Source: Dyella_A sp035685805 (GTDB taxonomy: Bacteria; Pseudomonadota; Gammaproteobacteria; Xanthomonadales; Rhodanobacteraceae). From it: a stretch of DNA of 64,000 nt. The notes under the pieces are model-generated. The model was not told the DNA's origin. It made no database searches and saw only the letters and a program-made list of their open reading frames with translations. The translations under genes were made by a program, and so were the position numbers. Within the stretch, counting starts at the first letter, position 1. Each line of letters begins with the position of its first letter. Below, piece by piece: positions 25,650 to 35,200 of the stretch. Location of the stretch: assembly GCF_035685805.1 (NCBI RefSeq), contig NZ_DASSAB010000033.1, positions 1 to 64,000 of the forward strand, in the 5' to 3' direction.

Positions 25650-25919
25650 TCAACCGGCGGGAAAATCGGCCAGCTGGGTGGTGCCGATGCCTTCTTCAGG
25701 CAGCATGACCGGAATGCCGTCTTCGACCCGGTACAGCACCTTGCGGTCGGTCGTGACGAGCGCTTCGTCGATGCGGGCCGTCACCGGGGCGTGCCCCACG
25801 TTTTGCAGATCACCGGCCGCGATGGCGCGGTTCAGCGCATCCAGCTCCGCGCGGGTCGCCGGCCTCACCGGCGTCTTGCTGACCGGACAGCAGAGAATGT
25901 CGAGCAGGCGCTTGTCCAT
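25650..25919 (-). CDS. Trm112-like small zinc-ribbon protein
   Basis: An 89-residue Trm112 family protein. It starts MDKRLLDILCCPVSKTPV and ends YRVEDGIPVMLPEEG, both typical. Usual members have two Cys pairs; here CCP is present but the second CxxC is missing (NRAIAAGDLQ region), as in many proteobacterial YcaR relatives. In archaea and eukaryotes Trm112 activates methyltransferases; the bacterial role is unclear. Divergent from purE. Confidence 0.85.
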   Translation of the reverse strand: MDKRLLDILCCPVSKTPVRPATRAELDALNRAIAAGDLQNVGHAPVTARIDEALVTTDRKVLYRVEDGIPVMLPEEGIGTTQLADFPAG

Positions 25920-25982
25920 GAGGCTTGAGGGTGTCTGCGCTGGGGAAAGCCCCTACAATAATTGTTTTTGGACGCGCCAGCC

Positions 25983-26486
25983 ATGTCGAAAGCCGCACTG
26001 CAGCCACGCGTGGGCGTGGTCATGGGTTCCCGCTCGGACTGGGAGACGATGCAGCACGCGGTCGAGTTGCTCGACCAGCTCGGGGTGCCGCACGAGGTGC
26101 AGGTGGTCTCGGCGCACCGCACGCCGGACCTGCTTTTCCGCTACGCCGAACAGGCTGCCGGGCGCGGCATCCAGGTGATCATTGCCGGCGCCGGCGGCGC
26201 CGCCCATCTGCCGGGCATGCTGGCGGCCAAGACTCGCCTGCCGGTGCTTGGCGTGCCGGTGCAGTCGCGTGCGCTCAATGGCATGGATTCGCTGCTGTCG
26301 ATTGCGCAGATGCCAGCCGGCATCCCGGTCGGGACGCTCGCGATCGGCCGCGCTGGCGCGGTGAATGCCGCACTGCTTGCCGGGGCGATCCTGGCGCTGC
26401 AGGACGACAAGCTGGCCGGTGCGCTCGACGCTTTCCGAGCGCGGCAGACGCAGGCCGTGCTCGACCAGCCGGACCCGCGCGCATGA
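25983..26486 (+). CDS. purE: N5-carboxyaminoimidazole ribonucleotide mutase
   Basis: A 167-residue class I PurE that moves the carboxyl group of N5-CAIR to C4, giving CAIR in purine synthesis. The motifs VGVVMGSRSDW, VVSAHRTPD and AGAGGAAHLPGM are the active-site segments; the histidine in SAHRTP is catalytic. The ATG at 25983 fits the family; an upstream TTG is less likely. A TACAAT box lies 24 bases upstream. The stop overlaps the purK ATG. Confidence 0.96.
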   Translation: MSKAALQPRVGVVMGSRSDWETMQHAVELLDQLGVPHEVQVVSAHRTPDLLFRYAEQAAGRGIQVIIAGAGGAAHLPGMLAAKTRLPVLGVPVQSRALNGMDSLLSIAQMPAGIPVGTLAIGRAGAVNAALLAGAILALQDDKLAGALDAFRARQTQAVLDQPDPRA

Positions 26487-27637
26487 GCGGGCAAGACCGG
26501 GCCGTTCTCGGGATCCTCGGCGGCGGTCAGCTGGCACGCATGCTCGCGCTTGCTGCTGCGCCGCTGGGCGTACGCTGCGTGGTCGTGGATGGGGCTGCCG
26601 ACGCCTGCGCGGGGCAGGTGGCGGCACTCACCGTGGCGGCCTGGGACGACAAGCCGGCGTTGGCCGCTTTCGCTTCCACGGTCGATGTGGCGACCTTCGA
26701 TTTCGAGAACGTGCCGGCGCAGACCGCTCATCGACTGGCCGAGCAGCTGCCGGTTTTCCCCAATCCGTCCGCATTGGCGGTCGCGCAGGACCGGCTCACC
26801 GAAAAGACCCTGTTCCGCGAGTGCGGGTTGGCAACTCCCGAGTTCGTGCCGGTCGACACCCGCGAAGAACTGCAGCGGGCGCTGGCGATCACGGGGGTAC
26901 CGGCGATCCTCAAGACGCGCCGGCTCGGCTATGACGGCAAGGGGCAGTTCCGCCTGCACTCGCTCGCGGACGCCGATGCGGCCTGGATGGCACTGGGGGC
27001 GCAGGCGTCGGCGCACGGGCTGATTCTCGAGGCATTCGTCCCGTTCGAGCGGGAGCTCTCGGTGCTGGCGGTGCGCGGTCGCGACGGCGAGTTCCGGACC
27101 TGGCCGCTGACCCGCAACTGGCATACCGACGGGGTGCTGAGCCTCAGCTTGGCCCCGGCGCCCGACATCGATGCGCTGCAGCCCCGGGCCACGGCGCTGG
27201 CAAAGACGCTGGCCGAGCGGCTGGACTACGTGGGCGTGTTCGCGCTGGAGCTGTTCGTCAAGGACGGGCAGTTGCTGGGCAACGAGATGGCCCCGCGGGT
27301 GCACAACTCCGGCCACTGGACGATCGAGGGCTCGCACACCAGTCAGTTCGAGAACCATGTGCGGGCCGTGCTGGGCCTGCCGCTCGGCGACACCGGCGCG
27401 CGCGGGCTGTCGGTGATGTTCAACTGGATTGGTGAGCTTCCGGCAAAGGAGCCGCTGTTGCGGGCGGTGGATGGGCACTGGCACGACTACGGCAAAGAGG
27501 CGCGCCCCGGCCGCAAGGTTGGGCATGCCACCCTGTGCGCACCCGACGCCACGACGTTGGCCGATCGCGTGGCCGCGGTCGCGCAGGCACTGGGTCGGCA
27601 GGAGCAGGCCCGGCCGCTGCTGGACTTGCTGAGCTGA
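26483..27637 (+). CDS. purK: N5-carboxyaminoimidazole ribonucleotide synthase
   Basis: A 384-residue ATP-grasp enzyme that makes N5-CAIR from AIR, bicarbonate and ATP, feeding PurE. The start MSGQDRAVLGILGGGQLARML gives the N-terminal nucleotide fold; ATP-grasp elements include KTRRLGYDGKGQ, LILEAFVPFERELSVLAVR and NEMAPRVHNSGHWTIEG. The ATG overlaps the purE stop by four bases. A strong terminator follows. Confidence 0.96.
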   Translation: MSGQDRAVLGILGGGQLARMLALAAAPLGVRCVVVDGAADACAGQVAALTVAAWDDKPALAAFASTVDVATFDFENVPAQTAHRLAEQLPVFPNPSALAVAQDRLTEKTLFRECGLATPEFVPVDTREELQRALAITGVPAILKTRRLGYDGKGQFRLHSLADADAAWMALGAQASAHGLILEAFVPFERELSVLAVRGRDGEFRTWPLTRNWHTDGVLSLSLAPAPDIDALQPRATALAKTLAERLDYVGVFALELFVKDGQLLGNEMAPRVHNSGHWTIEGSHTSQFENHVRAVLGLPLGDTGARGLSVMFNWIGELPAKEPLLRAVDGHWHDYGKEARPGRKVGHATLCAPDATTLADRVAAVAQALGRQEQARPLLDLLS

Positions 27638-27662
27638 TTCTGCGGGGACTTGCGAACAAAAA

Positions 27663-27690
27663 ACGGAGCCGTCACCGGCTCCGTTTTTTT
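27663..27690 (+). terminator. Rho-independent terminator of purEK (likely bidirectional with sodB)
   Basis: ACGGAGCC and GGCTCCGT pair across the loop GTCACC, with seven T residues after and six A residues before. It lies between the convergent purK and sodB genes and can serve both. Confidence 0.9.
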
Positions 27691-27750
27691 ATTCAGGCTT
27701 TTACCGACGGCGTCAGAGGCGAGCGCGCTCGCGATGCCGCCGTCTCGTGA

Positions 27751-28329
27751 TCACGCCAGGTTCTGCGCCGCAAAATCCCAGTTGACCAGGTGCCAGAAAG
27801 CTTCCAGGTACTTCGGGCGGGCGTTGCGATAATCGATGTAATAGGCGTGTTCCCACACGTCGGCCGTGAACAGCGGCTTGTCGCTACCGGTGATCGGAGT
27901 GGCCGCGTTGGAGGTATTGACGATGCCGAGCGAGCCGTCCGGGCGCTGCACCAGCCAGGTCCAGCCCGAACCGAAGTTGCCGGCGGCAGATTTGCTGAAC
28001 TCCTCCTTGAACTTGTCCACCGAGCCAAACGCCTTGCTGATCGCGTCGGCCAGCTTGCCGGTAGGCTCGCCACCGCCGTTGGGCTTCATCGAGTTCCAGT
28101 AGAAGGTGTGGTTCCACACCTGGGCGGAATTGTTGAACACGCCGCCGGAGGACTTCTTGACGATCTCCTCGAGCGGGGCATCCTCGAATTCGGTGCCCTT
28201 GATGAGATTGTTGAGATTGGTCACATAGGCCTGGTGATGCTTGCCATAGTGGTATTCCAGCGTCTCGGCAGAGATATGCGGTTCGAGTGCATTCTTTTCA
28301 TAGGGCAGGGCAGGCAGTTCGATCGCCAT
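27751..28329 (-). CDS. sodB: Superoxide dismutase (Fe type)
   Basis: A 192-residue Fe/Mn-family superoxide dismutase in the cytoplasm. Metal ligands sit in LEPHISAETLEYHYGKHHQAY (first His), NHTFYW (second His) and DVWEHAYYIDY (Asp and His). GNFGSGWTWLVQ, with Gln before the metal in the Fe pattern, and the 192-residue length favour SodB over SodA. AAGGAGCCAAAGTC precedes the ATG. Convergent with purK; divergent from grxD. Confidence 0.95.
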   Translation of the reverse strand: MAIELPALPYEKNALEPHISAETLEYHYGKHHQAYVTNLNNLIKGTEFEDAPLEEIVKKSSGGVFNNSAQVWNHTFYWNSMKPNGGGEPTGKLADAISKAFGSVDKFKEEFSKSAAGNFGSGWTWLVQRPDGSLGIVNTSNAATPITGSDKPLFTADVWEHAYYIDYRNARPKYLEAFWHLVNWDFAAQNLA

Positions 28330-28447
28330 GACTTTGGCTCCTTGACGGTGGCTAGAAGGGGAAAGGGCAGGCCGCGCATGCGCGGCGGCCGGAGAGCGGC
28401 TGATACACTAGCGGCTTGACTGCATTGTAGTGATGAAACCCCCAGTT

Positions 28448-28774
28448 ATGGACGTCAACGAGCGAATCAAGGCGGTGCTCGCCGAACACGCCATGGTGCT
28501 TTTCATGAAAGGCACGCCGCGCTTTCCCATGTGCGGGTTTTCCAGCCGAGCGGTCCACGCGCTCGAAGCGGCGGGGGCATCGTTCCACGCGGTCAACGTG
28601 CTGGCCGATCCGGAGATGCGGGCGGCCCTTCCGCACTATGCCAACTGGCCGACGTTTCCCCAGTTCTACATCCAGGGCGAACTGATCGGCGGGTGCGACA
28701 TCATGGAAGACCTGCACGCCGCCGGCGAACTGCAGCGCATGGCCTCGGACGTACTCGGGGCAGTGCACGAATGA
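28448..28774 (+). CDS. grxD: Monothiol glutaredoxin (Grx4 / GrxD type)
   Basis: A 108-residue CGFS glutaredoxin that binds a [2Fe-2S] cluster with glutathione and moves it to target proteins. The active Cys29 is in FPMCGFSS; WPTFPQFYIQGELIGGCDI carries the cis-Pro and glutathione site. ATG 28448 gives the family N-terminus (MDVNERIKAVL); an ATG at 28433 and a GTG at 28430 lie just upstream. The stop overlaps the SDR start codon by ATGA. Confidence 0.93.
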   Translation: MDVNERIKAVLAEHAMVLFMKGTPRFPMCGFSSRAVHALEAAGASFHAVNVLADPEMRAALPHYANWPTFPQFYIQGELIGGCDIMEDLHAAGELQRMASDVLGAVHE

Positions 28775-29529
28775 GCCTGCCGATGATCAAGCGGCCGGCG
28801 CATGCGCCGGCCGATGCGCTCGCCGAGCGCGTGGTGCTGGTGACGGGCGCCTACGGTGGCCTTGGCTCTGCGGTCGCCCACGCCGCTGCGCATGCCGGCG
28901 CGACCGTGATCCTTGCCGGGCGCCGCAAGCGCCAGCTGGAGCAGTTGTACGACGAGATGGTCCGGCAGCAGCTGCCCGAGCCGGTGATCCATCCGCTGGA
29001 CCTGGAGGCCGCGACGCCTGCGGATTACGAGGCGCTTGCCGACGCGATCGAGCGCGATCTGGGTCGGCTCGACGGCATCGTCCATGCCGCCGTGAGCTTT
29101 ACTGGATTAACGCCGCTTGCGATGCACAAGCCGGACCACTTCCTGCGCGCGATGCACGTGAACGTATCCGCTCCGTTCGCACTTACCCAGGCCTGCCTGC
29201 CGCTGCTCGCAGGCGCTGCAGACAGTGCGGTGGTGTTCGTGCATGACGATCCCGATCTCGTGGCCCGTGCGCACTGGGGTGGCTATGGTGCGTCGAAAGC
29301 GGCGCTGGAACGCATGGCGGAAATCCTGCATCACGAGAATGATCGCGGCAGTGTGCGTGTCCACGGCGTGCTGCCGGCGCCAATGCGCACGGCGCTGCGG
29401 CGGGAAGCGTATTTCGGCGAGGACACGCTGATGCATCCGCTGCCCGATGTGACTGCCGAGGCGGTGGTCTATCTGCTCAGCGCCGAGGGCGCGGGTGCGC
29501 GCGGTGCCGTACTCGATCTGCGCGCCTGA
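28771..29529 (+). CDS. SDR-fold protein (YciK-like) with the catalytic serine replaced
   Basis: A 252-residue short-chain dehydrogenase/reductase fold. The cofactor site is VTGAYGGLGSAVA and the proximal RR after VILAG favours NADP. Tyr172 and Lys176 (YGASK) and Asn131 (NVSAP) are present, but the serine expected 13 residues before the tyrosine is Asp159 (VFVHDDPDL). The alignment to YciK (EmrKY-unrelated SDR next to rluB in E. coli) is gap-free in this stretch, so the loss is not an alignment effect. The substrate is unknown. It is coupled to grxD. Confidence 0.8.
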   Translation: MSLPMIKRPAHAPADALAERVVLVTGAYGGLGSAVAHAAAHAGATVILAGRRKRQLEQLYDEMVRQQLPEPVIHPLDLEAATPADYEALADAIERDLGRLDGIVHAAVSFTGLTPLAMHKPDHFLRAMHVNVSAPFALTQACLPLLAGAADSAVVFVHDDPDLVARAHWGGYGASKAALERMAEILHHENDRGSVRVHGVLPAPMRTALRREAYFGEDTLMHPLPDVTAEAVVYLLSAEGAGARGAVLDLRA

Positions 29530-29595
29530 TCGCGCCGGCGAATTGGTCGAAGCCGACTCCCTCACTTACACGGCAATACGCACAGGGGTTGTTCT

Positions 29596-30207
29596 ATGGA
29601 AACGCAGATGACCACGTTGTCGGCGGGAATCCTGCTGTTTCTCATCATGGACCCGCTGGGCAACATCCCGTTCTTCCTCAGCCTGCTCAAGGACGTTCCA
29701 CCGCGTCGACGCCGGCTGGTCATGGTGCGCGAGCTGCTGATCGCGCTCGGGGTGCTGCTGGTGTTCCTGGTGGGCGGGCAGGTGATTCTCAAGGCCCTGC
29801 AGTTGCGCCAGGAGTCGATCAGCATCGCAGGCGGCATCGTGTTGTTTCTCATCGGCATCCGCATGGTGTTTCCGCCCGCGGATGGTGGCGGGATCTTCGG
29901 CAAGCCCGGCGAGGGCGAGCCATTCATCGTGCCGATGGCGATTCCCGGCGTGGCGGGTCCTTCCGCGATGGCCGCGCTGTTGCTGCTCACCAATACCCAG
30001 CCGGGCCGCACCGCCGATTGGGCGATGGCGCTGGTGCTGGCGTGGCTGGCGACGTCGTTGATCCTGCTCAGCTCCACCTACCTTTTCCGTTGGCTCGGCG
30101 AAAGCGTGCTCACTGCACTGGAGCGGGTGATGGGCATGTTGCTGATCGCGCTCTCGGTGCAGATGTTCCTCGGCGGCATCGCGGCGTACCTGCACCTGGC
30201 TGTTTGA
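29596..30207 (+). CDS. MarC family integral membrane protein
   Basis: A 203-residue protein with six predicted spans, UPF0056/MarC family (YhgN-like). Landmarks are LIMDPLGNIPFFLSLLK in the first span, SIAGGIVLFLIGIRMVFP in the middle and PFIVPMAIPGVAGPSAM in the fourth. The name comes from a mistaken link to multiple antibiotic resistance; transport of an unknown solute is possible. It has its own gap of 66 bases after the SDR gene. Confidence 0.88.
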   Translation: METQMTTLSAGILLFLIMDPLGNIPFFLSLLKDVPPRRRRLVMVRELLIALGVLLVFLVGGQVILKALQLRQESISIAGGIVLFLIGIRMVFPPADGGGIFGKPGEGEPFIVPMAIPGVAGPSAMAALLLLTNTQPGRTADWAMALVLAWLATSLILLSSTYLFRWLGESVLTALERVMGMLLIALSVQMFLGGIAAYLHLAV

Positions 30208-30258
30208 AACGGCGATCGCAACGATTTGTCGTCGCGACTGCTCCAGGGCATCAAGCGA

Positions 30259-30265
30259 CTGTCAT
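30259..30265 (+). promoter_or_regulatory. Single Pho-box half-site before the OlsF-like gene
   Basis: CTGTCAT matches the seven-base PhoB repeat exactly, 40 bases before the start codon. The unit that should precede it by 11 bases is poor (GCATCAA). On its own this would be weak, but the next operon has a fuller box. Confidence 0.3.
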
Positions 30266-30304
30266 AATTGGCCGCCAGCATGGGCAGAGCCCCAGGAGAT
30301 GGTC

Positions 30305-32017
30305 ATGCTCAGCATCGACAAAAGCCTCATTGAGCGTATGCCTTGGCTTGCCCAGCATCCGCGGATCCGCCGCCCCGTTGCGGGCGTGCTGGGCCGACTG
30401 GCCGATGAGGCAGGCTTCAATCGCGTGCTGCGCGCGGTTGGTGATGTCGAGGGGTTCGACTTCGTCGAGCGCACGCTGGAGGTGCTCGGCGCCAGCTACC
30501 GGATCAACCCGCGCGAACGCGAGAACATCCCGGTCGACGGTCCGTTGCTGGTGGTCGCAAACCATCCGCTGGGCATGGTCGATGCGCTCGCGCTGCTGCA
30601 TCTGATCGGTTCGGTCAGGCCGGACGTGCGCATTCTGGGCAATGACTGGCTGGCGCTGATCGAGCCACTGCGTCGCCTGCTGCTGCCGGTGGATGTCTTC
30701 GGCAAGGGCGCGGCTTCCAAACTGCGCAACATCTATCGGGCGCTGGACAATGGCGAGGCGCTGATCGTGTTCCCCGCCGGCGAGGTATCGCGTCTGGGAC
30801 CCGGCGGTCTGCGCGACGGTGTCTGGTCCGACGGATTTGCCCGGCTGGCGCTGCGCAGCAAGGCACCGGTGCTGCCGGTGCACATGGCGGCACGCAACTC
30901 GGCGATGTTCTACGGCCTGTCGATGCTGGCCAAGCCCTTGTCCACCGCCATGCTGCCGCGCGAAGCGGTAGCGCCGACGCGCCAGCGCATCGGCTTCAGT
31001 GTCGGTGCGCTGGTCAGTGCCGAAGAACTCGCCCAGCGTAGCGGCGACGACCCGGCGCAGGCCGCCAAGCTCATGCGCCGGCACGTTTACCGTGTTGGCC
31101 GACATCGCGGCCTGGTGTTCGGCGGCCAGGCGCCGCTGGCCCATCCGGAACCCGCCGAACGGGTGGTCGCAGGTCTTGCCGCCGACGCGGAGAAGCTGGC
31201 CGAGCTGGCTGATGGCAAGCAGGTGATGCTGTTCAAGGGTGCTGCCGACAGCCCCGTGCTGCGCGAGATCGGGCGCCTGCGTGAGCTGACCTTCCGCAAG
31301 GTCGGCGAAGGCACGGGAGCGCGCCGCGATCTGGATGTCTACGACAGCTACTACGAGCATCTGGTCCTGTGGGATCCGAAGGCGCTGCGCATTGTGGGCT
31401 CGTACCGCTTCGGCCACGGCGGTCGCATCATCGCCGAGCGGGGCCTGGCCTCGCTCTATACCGCCAGCCTGTTCAATTATTCGCCGGCACTGGAGTCCCG
31501 CCTCGCGCAGGGACTGGAGCTTGGCCGCAGCTTCATCGCCCCTGCGTACTGGAAGTCGCGTGCGCTCGACCAGCTCTGGCAGGGGATCGGCCTGTACCTG
31601 CAGCGTCATCCGGAGCTTCGTTACCTGTTCGGCCCGGTGAGCATGTCGGTGAACCTTCCGCGCGAGGCACGGGAGTGGATCGCCGCAGCGCACCAGCATT
31701 ACTTCGGTGCGCCGGGATTGGCCTCTGCCCGGCAGCCGTTCGTGATTTCGCGAGACGTGATCGAGTTGGTCCGTGCCGCGCTCGCCGGGCTCGAGCCCAG
31801 CGCGGGCCTGGGCAAGTTGAAACATCATCTGGATGCGCTCGGCGTGAGCCTGCCAGTGCTCTATCGCCAGTACGTGGATCTGGTCGAGCCACAAGGGGTG
31901 CAGTTCCTGGATTTCGGTGAGGACCCCGGTTTCTCCGGTTGCGTCGACGGACTGGTGATGCTGGATCTGGCAAACCTCAAGCCGGCCAAGCGAGCGCGCT
32001 ATCTGGGCAAGTCGTGA
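30305..32017 (+). CDS. Two-domain acyltransferase, OlsF-like candidate ornithine lipid synthase
   Basis: A 570-residue fusion. Residues about 60-270 are a PlsC-type acyltransferase (ANHPLGMVD with His87 and Asp93; FPAGEVSR as the second block). Residues about 300-520 are an OlsB-like GNAT domain (LRELTFRKVGEG, VGSYRFG, LELGRSFIAPAYWKSRALDQLWQGIG in part). In OlsF of Serratia the N-terminal half does the O-acylation and the C-terminal half the N-acylation of ornithine; the domain order here matches. AGGAG is six bases before ATG 30305, favouring it over ATG 30299. Related hemolysin-like GNAT fusions exist, so the substrate is unproven. Confidence 0.7.
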   Translation: MLSIDKSLIERMPWLAQHPRIRRPVAGVLGRLADEAGFNRVLRAVGDVEGFDFVERTLEVLGASYRINPRERENIPVDGPLLVVANHPLGMVDALALLHLIGSVRPDVRILGNDWLALIEPLRRLLLPVDVFGKGAASKLRNIYRALDNGEALIVFPAGEVSRLGPGGLRDGVWSDGFARLALRSKAPVLPVHMAARNSAMFYGLSMLAKPLSTAMLPREAVAPTRQRIGFSVGALVSAEELAQRSGDDPAQAAKLMRRHVYRVGRHRGLVFGGQAPLAHPEPAERVVAGLAADAEKLAELADGKQVMLFKGAADSPVLREIGRLRELTFRKVGEGTGARRDLDVYDSYYEHLVLWDPKALRIVGSYRFGHGGRIIAERGLASLYTASLFNYSPALESRLAQGLELGRSFIAPAYWKSRALDQLWQGIGLYLQRHPELRYLFGPVSMSVNLPREAREWIAAAHQHYFGAPGLASARQPFVISRDVIELVRAALAGLEPSAGLGKLKHHLDALGVSLPVLYRQYVDLVEPQGVQFLDFGEDPGFSGCVDGLVMLDLANLKPAKRARYLGKS

Positions 32018-32085
32018 CTGGGGCCTGGCGCCGCGTGAAAACGCCTCACCCGCTCGATGGCCGTGCCGGTGGAGCTGAAGTGAAA

Positions 32086-32119
32086 CCGTTACAAAAGTGT
32101 CATACACTATCGTTAAAGT
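32086..32119 (+). promoter_or_regulatory. Pho-box-like promoter of the Oar-type TonB receptor
   Basis: Two seven-base units, CCGTTAC and GTGTCAT, are separated by AAAA, the 7-4-7 layout of PhoB sites (consensus CTGTCAT). Ten bases after the second unit comes TAAAGT as a -10 element, the spacing of PhoB-activated promoters. The second unit matches six of seven positions and the first four. The leader to the start codon is about 165 bases. Confidence 0.45.
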
Positions 32120-32293
32120 CGGTTTAACAATTAGTTGGCAGGTGGGTGGACCACCGCGAGCTGCTCGTCCGACACACGCGTCACACCAAAACCGGGGAAC
32201 GCACCTTCCACTGCCGCCTGGCATCCGCTGGGCCGTGAGCCGTTTGCGTTCCTGAAACCGATTTCCGTTGCGAACCCAAGGGTCGATACCGTA

Positions 32294-35200
32294 ATGAACA
32301 GTCGAATTCGCTCCAAAGTCCTGCCGTTTGCCATCGCCTCGTTGCTGGCCGTGTCGGCACCTGCGATGGCGCAGGACACCTCCTCGTCGATCAGTGGCCG
32401 TGTGCTTGATGCCAGTGGCCAGCCGGTGGCAAATGCCACGGTTCAGATCGTGCACGAGCCGTCGGGCACCACCAAGGTGGTTACCACTGACGCCAGCGGT
32501 CGCTACGTGGCGCAGGGCCTGCGCGTGGGCGGCCCGTTCGACGTCAAGGTCAGCAAGGACGGCACCGAAGCCGACCAGGACAACGTCTACCTGCAGCTCG
32601 GCCAGGAGTCGGCGATCAACATCACGATGAGCCCGGCCAGCGCCCAGCAGGCAACCGAGCTCGGCGGCGTCACCGTGTCCGCCAGCGCTCTGGCGCAGAC
32701 CTTCAGCCCCGACAACAAGGGCCTGTCGACCAACGTGTCGGCGCGCGAGATCGAAGCCATGCCGACGCCGGATCGCTCGATCCAGAACATTGTCCGACTC
32801 GATCCGCGCATCGTCGTCACCGACCGCGCCGCCGGTTCGTTTTCGGCCGTCGGCCAGAACAGCCGCTACAACAACATCACGGTGGATTCGGTCAGCGCGA
32901 ACGACCCCTTCGGCCTGAACGCGAACGGCCTGCCGACCCTGGCTACCCCGATCTCGCAGGACACGATCGAGGAATACAACATTTCCACCGCCAACTATGA
33001 CGTTGCTACCCGCCGCGGCGTGGGCGCGATCGTCAATGCGGTGACCAAGAGCGGCACCAACGATTTCCACGGTTCTGTCTACTACGTGTTCCAGAACCAG
33101 AACATGATTGGCAAGAACGAGGACGACGCGAAGTTCAACGGTTTCGATCGTCAGTGGACCGGTGGCGCAACGGTCGGTGGTCCGATCGTCAAGGACAAGC
33201 TGTTCTTCTTCCTCTCGGCGGAAAAGAGCAAGCAGATCGGTGCGGGCAGTTCGTATGGTCCGGAAGGCACCGGTGCCAGCGTTACCGTGAAGGGTCTGAC
33301 CCCGGAGCAGGTGGAGCAGGTGCGCGATATCGCCGCCCAGTACGGCATCACCAACATCGGCACGTACGGCGGTGGCAGCACCGACCTCGAAGACAAGCGC
33401 TATCTCGGCAAGATCGACTGGAACATCACCGACAACCACCGCGCCAGCTTCACCTACAGCCGGACCAACGAGAGCAAGCCGACCATCCCCGGCAGCAGCT
33501 CCAAGCTGGTGCTCTCCAGCGGCTGGTACAACTCCGAGACCAAGAACACCAGCTACGCGCTGCATTTCTACGATGACTGGTCGGAGAACTTCTCCACCGA
33601 TACCACCATCTCGTACGCCAAGTTCCACAAGGGCAGCAGCCCGGTGACCGGCGGCGATCTGCCCGATATCACGGTCTACCCGCTGACCTACAGGGATTCC
33701 GCGGTCGAGTTCGGCACCAACTACTCGTACCAGGCCAACGTGCTGGACGTGAAGACGCTGAATGCAGCGTGGGCGGGCACCTATTACGCAGGTGACCACA
33801 CCCTCAAGGGCGGCTTCGACTACGAGCGCGACACCACCTACAACCTGTTCCTGCAGAACTACTTCGGCAGCTACACGTTCGAGGGCTCTGACGACATCAA
33901 CCCGGCTACCGGTGAGAAGTACACCGGGCTGGAGAATTTCGCGCGTGGCTCGTACTACCAGTACCGCTACAACCGTCCGACCAGCGGCAACCTGGATGAC
34001 GTTGCTGCGAACTTCGAGCTGAAGCAGTGGGGCGTGTTCCTGCAGGACACCTGGCAGGTCACCAACAATTTGTCGGTGCAGTACGGCGTGCGTGTCGACA
34101 TTCCGCTGGTGAGCGACAAGCCGCAGTACAACCCGGCGTTCGCTGCGGCTCCGGGGGTTGATCCGGTGACGGGCAAGGCAACCGGCGGCTTCGGGCGCAC
34201 CAACCAGACCACCATCAACGGCAACCGTGTGGTGCAGCCGCGCATGTCGTTCAACTACGCCTTCGACACCGAGCTGCTGACCCAGTTGCGCGGTGGTGCC
34301 GGCCTGTTCATCTCCAACCCGCCGGGCGTGTGGATCGGCAACATCTATTCCAACTCGGGCGCCACCCAGACGCAGTACAACTGTGGTCCGACCCAGAACG
34401 GTTGCAGCGATGATCTGCCTGCTTTCAGCCCGGATGCGCACAACCAGAACGACGGTCAGGCCGGCTCCGGCCAGCAGACCGTCAACACGATCGAGCCGGG
34501 CTTCCGCCTGCCGAGCGTGTGGAAGTTCAGCCTGGGCTTCGACAAGGAACTGCCGTGGTGGGGCCTGATCGCCACCGCCGACTACGAGCACATCAAGGTC
34601 CGCGACGCGATCTGGTACCAGAACCTGAACCTGGGCGCGCCCACCGGCGTGCTGCCGGACGGTCGCTTCAGCTACGCCCAGGACCCGACTGTCGACCCGC
34701 GTTCGACGACATCGCGCTATCTGGCGAACCCGGCGTTCTCCGATTCCATGGTCAACCTTGCCAACACCAGCCGCGGCAGTGCCGACAGCCTCGCGCTGTC
34801 GTTGAAGAAGCCGTTCTCGACCGATTGGTCGGGCATGGTCGGCTTCACCTGGAGCCGTTCGACCGAGGTCAACCCGGGAACCAGCAGCGTGGCGCGCTCC
34901 AACTACGTCAACAACTACGTGGTCAACCCGAACGAGAACGTCGCCAGCCCGTCCAATTCGTCGATCCCGCGTCGCGTGATTGCCGGCCTGAACTGGCAGC
35001 ACCGCTTCTTCGGCAACTACGCAACCAGCGCCAGCATCTTCTATGACGGGCACAGCGCTTCGCCGTACAGCTGGACGTTCGGCAACGACGCCAATGGCGA
35101 TGGGTTCACCAACGACCTGGTCTACATCCCCAACCAGGGCGATGTGGTCTTCAAGAACGGCACCGACGAGAAGCTCATCCAGCAGTTCTACAGCTTCATC

